Shown here piece after piece: positions 37,088-47,427 of a stretch of 64,000 nt of DNA. The translations under genes were made by a program, and so were the position numbers. Source of the stretch: Anopheles merus. Its lineage: Eukaryota; Arthropoda; Insecta; Diptera; Culicidae. Positions within the stretch are counted from its first letter, which is position 1, and each line of letters opens with the position of its first letter. A model generated the notes under the pieces. That model did no database searches, had not been told where the DNA came from, and was given only the letters and a program-made list of their open reading frames with translations. The stretch is taken from positions 45,478,697-45,542,696 of the forward strand of contig NC_054084.1 of assembly GCF_017562075.2 (NCBI RefSeq), in the 5' to 3' direction.

Positions 37088-38637
37088 TACGAATGGTCGT
37101 GTGGTCAGATACGTGGGTATCAACACCAACGACCATTACTCAAATCTCACTTGCTTCAGTACTGGTGGTTTCCGTTGGAGTTTAGTATTTAAACAATCGT
37201 ATCGCCGTTCTAGTTCTAGCGATGCATAACTTCAATGCGAAACCATACAACAGTACAGAGGAAATGAGAAAGCTCTCCTCCAAGCGAGGAAGCTCCACAG
37301 GTTGGGTATCCCACAAACAGATGGCGCCACCAGCTTTTTTGCTATTTTTAGAATGCATGAGTCGTTTGCCGTCTGCTAAACGAAGTCTTTCTATATTCCG
37401 TTTAGGTAGAGAATTTGAGGCGTTTAGAAGCCGTTTAGTGGTCGTTTAGTGGATTTGTGGCACTTGGGTTGTGGCTGATTAAGAGATAGACGGTACTTTG
37501 CGGAACTATGGAGCTTTTTAACAGGCACATGGTACTCTTTGAAACTTTGCGGCTGATTAGCACTATGTGTAGGATTCATGGTGGAACTTGAAGGCTTGTT
37601 AAGAAAGCGTACCGAACTTGGTGGAACTTTATAGCTTTTTAATGCATGACATCGGTTCAAGGTGGCTCTTGTCAAAGTGTCAAAGACGGACGCCGGCAAT
37701 AATCTCATTGCTGCTGCACAAGTTAGATTCGTTAATTGAAGAATGAATATTGAGTGAAGTGATTGTGAATTATCAGTAAATTGTGTAATATTTTGTGTAA
37801 TTCATCAATACAAAAGATTTAAAAATATACATATGTGTTTAAACGAAACAAATCTTGTTGTTTATTTCATCGATGATGCTTGCTTGAAAATAAAACACAA
37901 AGAAAAATAATCCCCGGCACCGTAGCATAAGGAAGCTGCTTAAGCGCTGTTTGAAAGACCCACCTAGAACTTTGGTGCTGTTTAACTACTGCAAAAGGCG
38001 AATTCGAGCAGCGATCTTTAGCGTGCCAAAATGAGCTGATTAAGCAATTCTGGATATTTGGGCGGTTTGCAGTACATGCGACGTCGGTTTTGACGTTTTG
38101 CGACGGTTTTGCGACGGTGGCCGCCAAAAAGATCGCCTTGACCTGTGGGCAAAGTGACCAAAAATACCGATGTATACCGATGTATCTGGGGTTTGAAGGA
38201 ACAAATCTCAATTTTTTAAATCATTTTTTACTATAAAACTCAGCTAAACAATCAAATCAATCTAAATAATCCAGCGAAAATCAAATGAAAGCACGTACGT
38301 TAAAATCGTATCCAATGGAGTAATGCTGCGACCGTAGGTGGTCGCGTGGAGCCCCGAGAAAAAGAACTTGCCACCACTGAGAAAAAAATGTACATCTTAG
38401 TTCTTCTTTGGCTTACAATTCCTAGTGCAATTTTTAGATCGACACTTCAGAAAAACCTTCATTTGTGTAACCGCTGAACCAAATCTAATCCATATCCTAG
38501 ATAAAGGATGCATATTCTCGTGAGATGGAACATTCATTTTGCGCATTAGCACCCCCCCCCCCCCCTTCCCGCTTAACACTTCTTTCGCTTTTACTTCTTC
38601 TAACTCTGTTAAGTTTCGAGTTTTAACCGTCATGTGT

Positions 38638-38658
38638 ACAACCGCCTACCCGGGTAAG
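38638..38658 (+). repeat. ACCCGGGT palindrome, degenerate outer copy
   Basis: ACAACCGCCTACCCGGGTAA repeats the end of the inverted-repeat arm at 38826, in the same orientation and 188 bp upstream. Downstream sequence is also recognisably similar (CTTTGAATTA, CAAATTT). The palindrome is broken on its right side here. Confidence 0.7.
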
Positions 38659-38825
38659 TCTTGCATCTTTATTCCAAAATTACTTTGAATTAAAAAATCG
38701 TATCGATTTCAAATTTTAAAAATGCCTCAGAAAAGATGTTTTCTACCCATGTGCAAAATATAAAAAATATCAAATATGTTCAAATATTTTTTTAAGTTAT
38801 TTAAGTTTATATACCCTTCACATGT

Positions 38826-40162
38826 ACAACCGCCTACCCGGGTAGGCCATACATTTTGTATGGAAGAATTATGTTTTTCATAGTTAAAAGCGTATATCTT
38901 TTGAATTACTTGTCAAATTTGAATAAAAATTGTCTCATAAGGTCACAATAATGTTTTATAACATATCGTTGTAAAATAAGAATTTTGAAAATCCTATCAA
39001 TATTTGTTTCAATCAAAAATGTTACCTCTTTTCCAATGTAAATTGGGAGGTATATTCCGTGGTAGCGCCGCTACTGATTTCGTTAAGCGTTGTCGAGAAG
39101 GCAATCGTATTCGCCCAAAGCTTCACCCGGGAGAATCTTAACACCAAACAGAGAAACGCACTCATCAAATGCTGGTGTAAGACTGATTTATTATAATTAT
39201 TTCCTCCTTTTATAATCTAAATTACAAGCTATCATAGCCTACTAAGAACAAAATATAAATTATTTAATTATAAATTCAAACAGCCACCTTCGATGTGGTC
39301 GCTGCGCAACACATTCATACTTTTGGCATAATGTTACTGCCGAATAGGGATGGGTGTTTTGAAGCGCACCACAGTTCCGGAGCTGGCTCCGTACAAACAG
39401 CCCCGGAGCCGGCGACGAATCAAAGGCTCCGGATCAACGGCTCTGGACTAACGTTCATTGTATGATAGCCTAAAAAACGAATCTATCTTCTCGCAAGTGT
39501 AGAAGCTAACACCCGATGTGATTGTGTGATTGTTGAACAATGTTCAACACTTATCAATTTTTTTATAGATTCCTTTCAACATTATTTACTCACCTATTTA
39601 TGGATCTTCCCGATTGATACTTTATTCAAAATGATTTTTTTGGTGCAATCTGTAAAAACCGGCTTCAGAGCCATGAGTGCGGAGTCGTTGGTGCGGAGCC
39701 GGTTCCAAAGCAGCTGGAGTGGAGTCAGCTTCCGAGCCGTACGGTACGGAGCCGACTCCATTGGATTGGAGTGGAGGAGGTTCCGAAGTTGTCTGAAGCC
39801 GGTCGGAGCCGGTTTTTAATAAACATAATGAGCATATTTTAACTTTTGAACTGAACTTTTGAACTTTTTCTGAGAACTTTTGAAAGAAACGTAAGTAAAA
39901 CTTAGAAAAGACTAATCATCCACATAAAACATGCGGCCTGGCCAGTATGGTGGTGGAGTTAGAACATATTTTTGATAGAAAAAAATTTCGATAGGATTTT
40001 CAAAATTCTAATTTTACTACGATGTGTTATAAAACATTATTATGAACCTTTAAGACAGTTTTCATTCAAATCTTACTAGAAATTCAAAAGATATACTCTT
40101 TTAACCACAAAAAACATCATTGTTTCATACAAAATGTATGGCCTACCCGGGTAGGCGGTTGT
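38826..40162. mobile_element. Foldback-like element with 200-bp inverted arms
   Basis: The arms are 38826-39024 and 39961-40162, inverted and roughly 80% alike by eye. Each begins ACAACC and carries a perfect 16-bp palindrome, GCCTACCCGGGTAGGC, at 38832-38847 and 40141-40156. The palindrome is followed by CCATACATTTTGTATG. The roughly 930 bp between the arms contains unique AT-rich sequence and the GAGCCGG cluster at 39360-39815. No transposase frame is present. The arms could also be two separate insertions in opposite orientation. Confidence 0.7.
39360..39815. repeat. GAGCCGG/CCGGAGC motif clusters
   Basis: Two clusters (39370-39450 and 39660-39815) of short GGAGCCGG, GGCTCCG and GGAGTCGG variants flank an AT-rich middle. 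This resembles the interior of the hAT-like element at 17390-18050 and the array at 7328-7800. GGGATGGGTGTTTT just to the left (39347-39360) resembles a hAT-type end, but no right end was found. Confidence 0.6.
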
Positions 40163-40261
40163 CCGATTACGTAAAGTTTTTTGGTCGTACACAAGACGGT
40201 TAATCTACCGAAAACTACCGATAAAATTTTGATGCGCCTACCGAAAACCGCCAAAATAATC

Positions 40262-40272
40262 TGGCCACACTG
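40262..40272 (+). promoter_or_regulatory. Motif-1-like element upstream of YME1L
   Basis: TGGCCACACTG matches YGGTCACACTR at 10 of 11 positions, 519 bp upstream of the YME1L start codon. Three CTACCGA motifs lie just before it. Housekeeping promoters of flies commonly use this element; function here is inferred. Confidence 0.4.
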
Positions 40273-40790
40273 GGCATCAAGTTGGTCTGACAGCGCGCTG
40301 CCCAGGTAACAGTATGAAATGTGTTCGTTAACAGCAATTAAATTCGATCTTGTAATTTTTCTTTGTTTTACAAATGTTTGCAAAAATTTAGATGTACATC
40401 GGATTGATGTATTTTTCTGAAGCATTACAAAATTGCGAAGAATTTTGCCGACACTCTGTTCATGTCTTTGAAGTTGGTACAGGGATTGTGAAATACAGTC
40501 GGTGGCCGTTTCTGAAGGGCTCGCAGTCGTTGACGTTTATCGAATGTAGTAGAAACGTCAAATTATACAACAGCCAAAAAAGTTCAATCGGGAGCTGCAA
40601 TCATTGCGTTTATTATTGCGTGAATAAAGTTATAAAATATCACCGTTCCATTGCAGCATCGCTCGCACGGATAGTGGCAAACGCTTTGCACCATTCCTGA
40701 CCGTTGGCATCCAGTCGCTCGACATTTTGATTGTGAGAGCATCGATTTCAGCGGGCAGCATCCATCTTGATAACACAACCTTGCGCTAGC

Positions 40791-43079
40791 ATGTTTACAG
40801 TAAACACACATCAGCACGTAAGTATGCGAGCTGGGCGGCCGGATGTTGGCTCTCCTCCTTCCCATTTGGGAATTACGCAAATCCGCGCAAGATGTACCAG
40901 TGACCAGTTTCGCATGCCAACTGATTGGGTGTTATGTTTCTCCCTGCAGCAAATACTGTTTCACCTGTCTCAGATTACGCCACGACATAGCAGCATTGCC
41001 TTCAAGAAGCACCATAGACACCATCAACACCATCAGCAGCAGCAGCAGCCTCAGCAGGGAAGGGAAGCAGTATCTCAGCTAGCGCAGCAGGATTTTGTGC
41101 CACGCTTGAAACAATCGCTCGTCACGTTTTACACCGATGCGTTCCGCAGCTCAGTCGAGCCGTCTCCGGCGGGAGCAGCGCCCGCGCAAGTGCCGTCGGA
41201 GGAGCTGTACCGGCTGAAGTTACCCCGCCGGTTGGAGCGTAATTTGCTAAAGCACTTCAGCCAGGTGGAGCTGCTGGGTAGCATCAAGGAAAGCACGCCC
41301 TGGAGTTTGAACGTTACGCCCAAGGTAAAGCATGGAAAGCGTGATGCAATCGCTGAGACTGTGTCGTTCAGTGGTGAATCGGTGCAGAAAATTGTCCGCA
41401 GTCTACTGGCGCAGCCCACCAGCTGGAACACTGTCCAGCAGCGTGGCTTTAAGACGGTTCGTTCGATAAGCGCCGAACTCAAGCGCAATCCGGCTCTGTA
41501 CACACGCATGAAGGATGCATTGGGTAAGGGTGCACACACTTAAGTGAAGAAATCGGTCGTGAGAAAAATTGTCAGTTAAATGCATACCTTGTTTGTCCGT
41601 TTGCAGGTAATCCAGCACCGCCAATCTCGCACAAGTACGACCCGGTGGCGTACTCAGCACAAACCATTGCCCCGTCGGCACATGGCGAGCCACTGAATAA
41701 GCTTTTGGCCGACGATCCGATGCTGTCGGACGAGCAGCGACAGCGGTTGAAGATTGCTTTCGCCGAAGGCTACCTCACCGCATCCCATCCGGATCAGCAG
41801 AACCGCTCTGGCAAGGCGATGAAGTATTTGAAATTCTTCCAGCAGCTGCTAATCATCGTCGTGTTTATCGGCATCTTCATCAGCATGTTCGCATCGCCGA
41901 ATGGATCCGTGTTCAGGTGAGTGTCGGTGTGAACTAGCTGAAACCGTCTATTCGGGTGTCGTCGTCGTCAGCTTGACTGACCAGCGTGTGACATTTGCTT
42001 TCTTTAGTAGAATACAAATCGGCAATCAGGTGGAAGTCGATCCCGAGGACATTACCGTGACGTTTGAGGATGTGAAGGGCTGCGACGAAGCAAAGCAGGA
42101 GCTGAAGGAGGTGGTTGAGTTCCTGAAAAACCCGGGCAAATTTAGCAATCTAGGTGGCAAGCTGCCCAAGGGTGTGCTGTTGGTAGGACCGCCCGGGACG
42201 GGAAAGACGCTGCTTGCCCGTGCCGTCGCCGGAGAGGCTGGTGTGCCATTCTTCCACGCTGCTGGGCCAGAGTTCGATGAGGTTCTAGTTGGACAGGGAG
42301 CACGCCGCGTTCGTGATCTTTTCAGTAAGCCTTGACGTGAATTTCCCCGTCCTGTTATACCGCCCATTCATTTGGCATTCATTCGTTTGTTTTTCCATCT
42401 TATTATTTGGGTGTGAATTTCAGAGGCCGCCAAGGAGCGTGCGCCATGCGTAATCTTTATCGATGAAATCGATTCCGTCGGTGCGAAGCGTACCAACTCG
42501 GTGTTACATCCGTACGCGAACCAAACGATCAATCAGCTGCTGTCGGAAATGGACGGCTTCCAACAGAACGAGGGCGTGATCGTGCTGGGTGCAACGAACC
42601 GACGCGATGATCTTGACCAAGCGCTGCTGCGACCGGGCCGTTTCGATGTGGAGGTGGTGGTGCCGACGCCCGACTTTACCGGACGGAAGGAAATTCTCAA
42701 TTACTATTTGGGCAAAATTCTTAGCCGGGAGATCAACATCGATCAGCTTGCCCGAGGGACGACTGGATTCACGGGAGCGGACATTGAGAATATGGTCAAT
42801 CAGGCGGCTTTGCGGTAAGAATAGATCACTGGCCAATAGTACAATCACAGCGATGCTAATGTTGGTTTGGTTCCGGTTCTTTAGCGCGGCAATCGACGGA
42901 GCTGAAACGGTGTCGATGAAACATTTGGAAAATGCACGCGACAAGGTACTTATGGGACCGGAGCGAAAGTCGCGTCTGCCGGACGAGGAAGCCAACAAAA
43001 TTACTGCATACCACGAAGGTGGACATGCCATAGTTGCTTACTATACAAAGGTAAGTCATCGTCTGTATGATTAACATTG

Positions 43080-43116
<37 letters not shown>

Positions 43117-43150
43117 GTGTGTGTGTGTGTGGTGTGTGTGTGTGTTGTGT

Positions 43151-43206
<56 letters not shown>

Positions 43207-43837
43207 TGTGTGTGTTAAACAGGTTTTACTTTCCATCTGCGTCTTGTAGGAATCCCATCCACTACATAAGGTTACAATAATGCCGCGTGGCCCATCGCTC
43301 GGCCATACCGCTTACATACCGGAGAAGGAACGCTATCATGTAACCAAGCAGCAGCTGCTCGCCATGATGGACACGATGATGGGCGGTCGTGCGGCGGAGG
43401 AATTGATTTTCGGAGCGGACAAGATTACATCCGGTAAAATTTGATTCAATCGTCAAAAGGTTGTTCACTCTGTGTTAACAGCGTTTGCTTGTTTCACTTC
43501 TGCCACAGGTGCCAGCAGTGACCTGAAACAAGCCACCTCGATTGCGGCCCACATGGTCAAGGAGTGGGGCATGTCCGAGAGGGTTGGCCTTCGCACGATC
43601 GAAGGTCCGAAAGGGTTCGGACAGAATGAGGTACTCTCACCATCGACGATCGAAAGCGTCGATAACGAGATCAAGAAGCTGCTGAACGAAAGCTACGAAC
43701 GAGCAAAGGCGATCCTGAAGCAACACGCCAAGGAGCATAAGGCACTGGCGGAAGCGCTGCTAAAGTACGAAACACTGGACGCGGAGGATATAAAAGCGAT
43801 CATGGGAGGTGAAAAGCTGGCAGCTGAAGAGAATTAG
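40791..43837 (+). CDS. YME1L: Mitochondrial i-AAA protease YME1L, 8 exons
   Basis: YME1L is an ATP-dependent zinc metalloprotease of the inner membrane facing the intermembrane space. It processes OPA1 and removes small TIM and lipid-transfer proteins. Exons are 40791-40817, 40950-41523, 41607-41916, 42011-42324, 42424-42814, 42885-43050, 43250-43433 and 43509-43837, giving 764 aa. The N-terminus is basic with a His/Gln-rich tract (about 27-40). A single membrane segment lies at about 281-297. The AAA module has Walker A GPPGTGKT (363-370), Walker B VIFIDEID (418-425) and the SRH (ATNRRDDLDQALLRPGRFD). The protease site is HEGGH (582-586). The pore loop reads EFDEVLVGQGA (391-401) instead of the usual EFDEMFVGVGA. 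It is YME1L rather than AFG3L2 or paraplegin because of the single membrane segment and motifs such as MPRGPSLGHTAY and SYERAKAILK. The first intron is a multiple of three with no stop, so retention is possible. Confidence 0.95.
42005..42010 (+). other. YME1L: Tandem (NAGNAG) splice acceptor, YME1L exon 4
   Basis: The acceptor reads TTTAGTAG, giving two AG sites three bases apart. Use of the first adds one serine before RIQIGNQVEVD. The second gives the arginine join FRIQIGNQ, which looks more like other insect proteins as I remember them. Both keep the frame. Confidence 0.6.
43085..43215. repeat. (TG)n microsatellite in YME1L intron 6
   Basis: About 130 bp of TG repeats with single-base interruptions fill most of a 199-nt intron and end about 35 nt before the exon 7 acceptor. 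Confidence 0.97.
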
Positions 43838-44230
43838 GGCAGCGGGCAGATCGCGCGAATCAATGCGAGATCGGAAGGTGCACAGGGTAGATGAAGGCCG
43901 TCGCACCAGGACGACATGCAAAAGGCAAATTTCTTACCGATTGGGATGAAGTGTGTGTGTGTGCGTGTGTGCTGGATATCAGCCCAATGCAAACGGGTTG
44001 CAGACAACATCCAAACTCACATATAAAACCCACATCCTTCTGCACGCTTCTAAACGATCTTGCAAAGTAAACTAAAGCGGTAAGCAGCCAGTCTTTAAGG
44101 CAAATAACAGTGCCCGCTTCTTCTTTTTTAACGCCTTTTAGTGAAGGTGTAGTGTTACAAAACCGCTTGATGATAGTGTAATGTCGATTGGATCGAGGAC
44201 TAATATTGCTAGTAAGTGATTCAAATTGAA

Positions 44231-44236
44231 AATAAA
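44231..44236 (+). terminator. YME1L polyadenylation signal
   Basis: AATAAA lies 394 nt after the YME1L stop codon. Confidence 0.6.
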
Positions 44237-44643
44237 AAAGGGAAATCTAAATCGACACCCAGCGTGAGAACACATGTTAGCGATCCAATGTGAAGTTATG
44301 AACTATTACATTAAAAAACAAAAACAAAATACAAAAAAACGATATATGCAAGCGTGTATATATACATATTATTTCTTAGGTGGCACGCTTCGTCAAAAAT
44401 ATTCAAAGGCCCACAAATGTCTGGTAGTACATGGAAGCCGAACGAACGTTACAATGAACATTCAGCGCTGTCCCGAACAAGAACGCGCTTTGCATTGCTT
44501 TAGGTATGAAAATAAAGTACTGTTATCAAGAATTGAGTTGGAAACACCTTTTGTGAACCTTTTGTGATGTTCTTGAACGTGTGATGGCTTCAGTGTGTAA
44601 AGGAAAACAGGCAACGGTAACAGATTTCATTTTATATGATGCA

Positions 44644-44649
44644 TTTATT
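44644..44649 (-). terminator. AAPP polyadenylation signal
   Basis: TTTATT (AATAAA on the minus strand) occurs 57 nt after the AAPP stop codon, which fits the short 3' UTR of a highly expressed salivary gene. Confidence 0.65.
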
Positions 44650-44705
44650 TGTTGCAAGATTCCAAGGGACAACGCCGCGCGTTTGTGTCGTTAACGGTGT
44701 GTTTC

Positions 44706-45664
44706 CTACTCTGCATCGCGCTTATCAACGATACAGTCGGACAGTTCCTGCTCCCGCTCGATGAGTCCATCGTCCAGCTCCCGGGTGCCTTCCGTGCCGC
44801 AGCTAGTGTTGGTCTTATCCTTGCTACACTCTTCGTACGACTTTTCGGACTCCTTTACCATGGCTGATACGTCCTTGTCCAGTGAGCTGAAGCACTCCTT
44901 AATCTAATCAAATTAAAAAAAAAGATTGTTCCTGTAACATCGTCCGATGTAGTAGAAGCGCTGCTGCACCTACCTTGGAATACTTTTCGATAGTGCTGAC
45001 CAGATCGATGGTAGGGTTCATCAACCGTTCTTGCAGACGGCCCACAACGAACGACTTCAGGTACTTGTCCTTGGTGTCAACCTTCATGATCTTTTTCAGC
45101 AGCTTGTGCACCTGACGGTACGTGTTACGGGGGGACTCTTTTTCACCTGCAGCGGACGATCATTATTATTTTTAAAAAACTCCAAAGGCATTACGAAATT
45201 CTCTCCCAAATTACCTCCTTCACCACCACTCTCGCCATCGCCACCCTCTTCGCCACCTTCTTCGCTGCCCTCTTCTGTGTCATCCTTTGACTCGTCGGTT
45301 TCATCGTCGGCTCCACTCACTGCATCATCGCTACCTGCACCTTCTTCGCCTTCTTTCATAGCGGAGTCCATTTCACTATCATCACCCTCCGCCCCTGACT
45401 CTGTGTCCGTTGCTCCTTCTTCACCGTCAGCTGCACCGGCATCGGTTTCCGCATCCGACCCAGCATCCTCTGCACCCTCCTCTGCCCCAGCGTCTATATC
45501 GAACGTGTATTAATGAGCGCCTCAATGTTTACAACACTCAAAGAAAGTTCCTTACCTTCGCTTAGCTCAGTAGATGATTCTTGATCGGAAGTGTCGTCAG
45601 CCGGACGGGCGGATACGATTAGCGCAAGGCATAATACACTGGTCACAAGCAGTAGAAACTTCAT
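44706..45664 (-). CDS. AAPP: Salivary 30 kDa antiplatelet protein (AAPP/aegyptin family), 4 exons
   Basis: This is a secreted mosquito salivary protein. Family members bind collagen and block platelet adhesion during blood feeding. Exons are 45556-45664, 45215-45493, 44974-45146 and 44706-44903, giving 252 aa. Residues 1-19 (MKFLLLVTSVLCLALIVSA) form a clear signal peptide. Residues about 20-130 are an extremely acidic Gly/Glu/Asp/Ser/Ala low-complexity domain (EEGSEEGGEEGGDGESGGEG). The C-terminal domain is helical and conserved (YRQVHKLLKKIMKVDTKDKY) with four cysteines (KECFSS, YEECSKD, TSCGTEG, LSDCIVD) that probably form two disulphides. Length and exon order match the Anopheles 30 kDa/GE-rich antigen. 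Introns are 62-70 nt. The TATA box upstream suggests a regulated, tissue-specific promoter, unlike its neighbours. Confidence 0.93.
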
Positions 45665-47427
45665 CGTTTATGTTTGTGGTGTTATTTCACTGACTCCGTG
45701 GAGAATAAAACAAATGTAAGTGATGATCTTTATTGCTGTTCAGCGCCGTTTTTATACCACACAGAGATCGTGGAATCATACAATCGATCGGTATTGATAC
45801 AGCTTGCAGCACGTGTTAAATACAATGCACAGGCGATCAGGCTTTACTGTGGGCAAATATCCGCTGCAAACAAGCGACGTGTTGCAATAGGACAGATTTT
45901 TATTTGCTTACCATACAGCGACATAATTGCATGCAAAGTTTACATTTAGTAATTTTATCCCGACGAGGAAAAGCGCACACCCGCGTGAGAGGAGGTTGAA
46001 GCTGGAAAATAATGAAAATCGCTAAACCGTCACAGTGAAGATCGATAGGAAAACTAACTAATATGCACTTACCTTTGCAGTAGAACTGTGCTACGGATCG
46101 TGTGAAACAGTGCTTGATCTGTGCTTTTAGTTCGAATGCTGGATCAGGTCAGGTAGATCGGGAGCTTACAAGGATGAGGAGTTGCAACCATAAATTGCGC
46201 TTGGAGATCTGTCTAGCCCTCCTCCTCCTAAAGAAGTATTGAAATTCAAATCCATTGAGATTACAGCGATGATCAGTGCGCCAAAGTTCGACATGGAAGA
46301 CAGTGTAGCGCAACAATCCTGATCTAGAGCATGTATAAGAGTTTTGTATATAACATTAAGTCTCGAGCTAATCAGCATATCGTATGCGAGATTTGATCCT
46401 TGCTGGACTTGACCCGATAACAGACATCCTTCAGTAGACGTAAAAATAACGATCAATGGACTGCCAAAAAAGGTGTTATCTTGATTAAGTTCCGGAAAAG
46501 CACATAAACTGTCATCTTCTGTCGGATTTAGAGAAATGTAGCGAAAAAGAAAAATACTTAGTCTCTAAGCTAACAGATCGTACATTCAAATGTTTGTCCA
46601 ATTTTATTACAATACATAGCGCGTCATTTACCTACAGATATAAAATACAGCCAACACTAGCGGGTCACATAAAGACGTACATAAATAATAGCCTATTACT
46701 ACAGCGAAGGAAATACTTTTGCGTTATCCTGTTTTCTCCATTTGCACATTTAAAATAAAATTAATCTACGCACCTGCAAACATTCCACCATTAACGGGTA
46801 AACGAGTTAGTTAAAAAAAAAAACATTACTAATTTAGCACAATTCCATATCATTTGCCGAAAAGCAGCTCTTTATACTGGTGGTTGCACTTACAACTTAA
46901 CTGTTTCGCCTCAACAACGCACGATGCAGCACGATGGCTGTGTTGAGCAGTGTGTTTAATTAATTCCATTTTGTAACCTCACACTGTAATTGTTGCATTA
47001 ATAGGTTTTTGAATACTAGCTAGGCTAAAACGCATCATCATTCCACGTATTAACACGCAGGTCTTTCGTTATTAGCGTGTTACAAAGGGTAAAAGAAAAG
47101 ATCAAATAATACATTATTTTCGTCTAAATTAATACTAAATCTCACGTTGATCGTATGGTTTTTTTTCATGTAAATCCGTTATTCCTTCTTGTACGATCAG
47201 GCACGTTCATTGGTAGTTAACCGATCATCAGTCGTTGCTTTAACGAACAATTTCACTGTATCACCAATTCTTGCTCTTGCTTACAAAGGCACGTTTTGTT
47301 TCTTGGATTTAGTGTCGCATGATGATCGTGACTCCTTCCATACAAAGATCATGCATGTGGCCAGAAGAAGTAAAAAATTCGCCTACAGCATTTAGCACCC
47401 AACAGTGTGTTCCGCGCCCGATTAGCC
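45665..47427. other. Region between AAPP and Pez
   Basis: The left part is the AAPP promoter. A good GT/AG pair 71 nt apart on the minus strand (46002-46072) suggests an upstream noncoding exon. The right part is probably the Pez 3' UTR; TTTATT on the plus strand at 46603-46608 is a candidate polyadenylation signal. No coding sequence was recognised. Confidence 0.4.
45749..45756 (-). promoter_or_regulatory. AAPP: AAPP TATA box
   Basis: GGTATAAAAACGG on the minus strand places a consensus TATA box 85-92 bp upstream of the AAPP start codon. That leaves a 5' UTR of about 60 nt, in line with other salivary genes. Confidence 0.65.

Larger units (their letters stand above)
34630..40790. other. MON2-YME1L divergent intergenic region
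   Basis: Six kilobases separate the MON2 and YME1L start codons. The left end is MON2 5' UTR and promoter, with a CT microsatellite at about 34882-34903. The right end (about 40270-40790) is the YME1L 5' region. Between them lie several MITE-like inverted-repeat elements, a GAGCCGG motif cluster and a poly-C run of about 17 at 38551-38567. Motif-1-like promoter sequences occur at 35579, 38150 and 40262. No protein-coding exon was recognised. Confidence 0.6.
43838..44705. other. Convergent 3' region, YME1L and AAPP
   Basis: The YME1L 3' UTR occupies the left part, up to the AATAAA at 44231. The short AAPP 3' UTR occupies the right end. The middle (about 44260-44630) is AT-rich with no recognisable feature. 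Confidence 0.5.

Noticed and set aside
40392..40700. Open frame of 102 codons just upstream of YME1L
   Set aside because: No homology recognised; it lies in the probable promoter/5' UTR and ends before the YME1L start.
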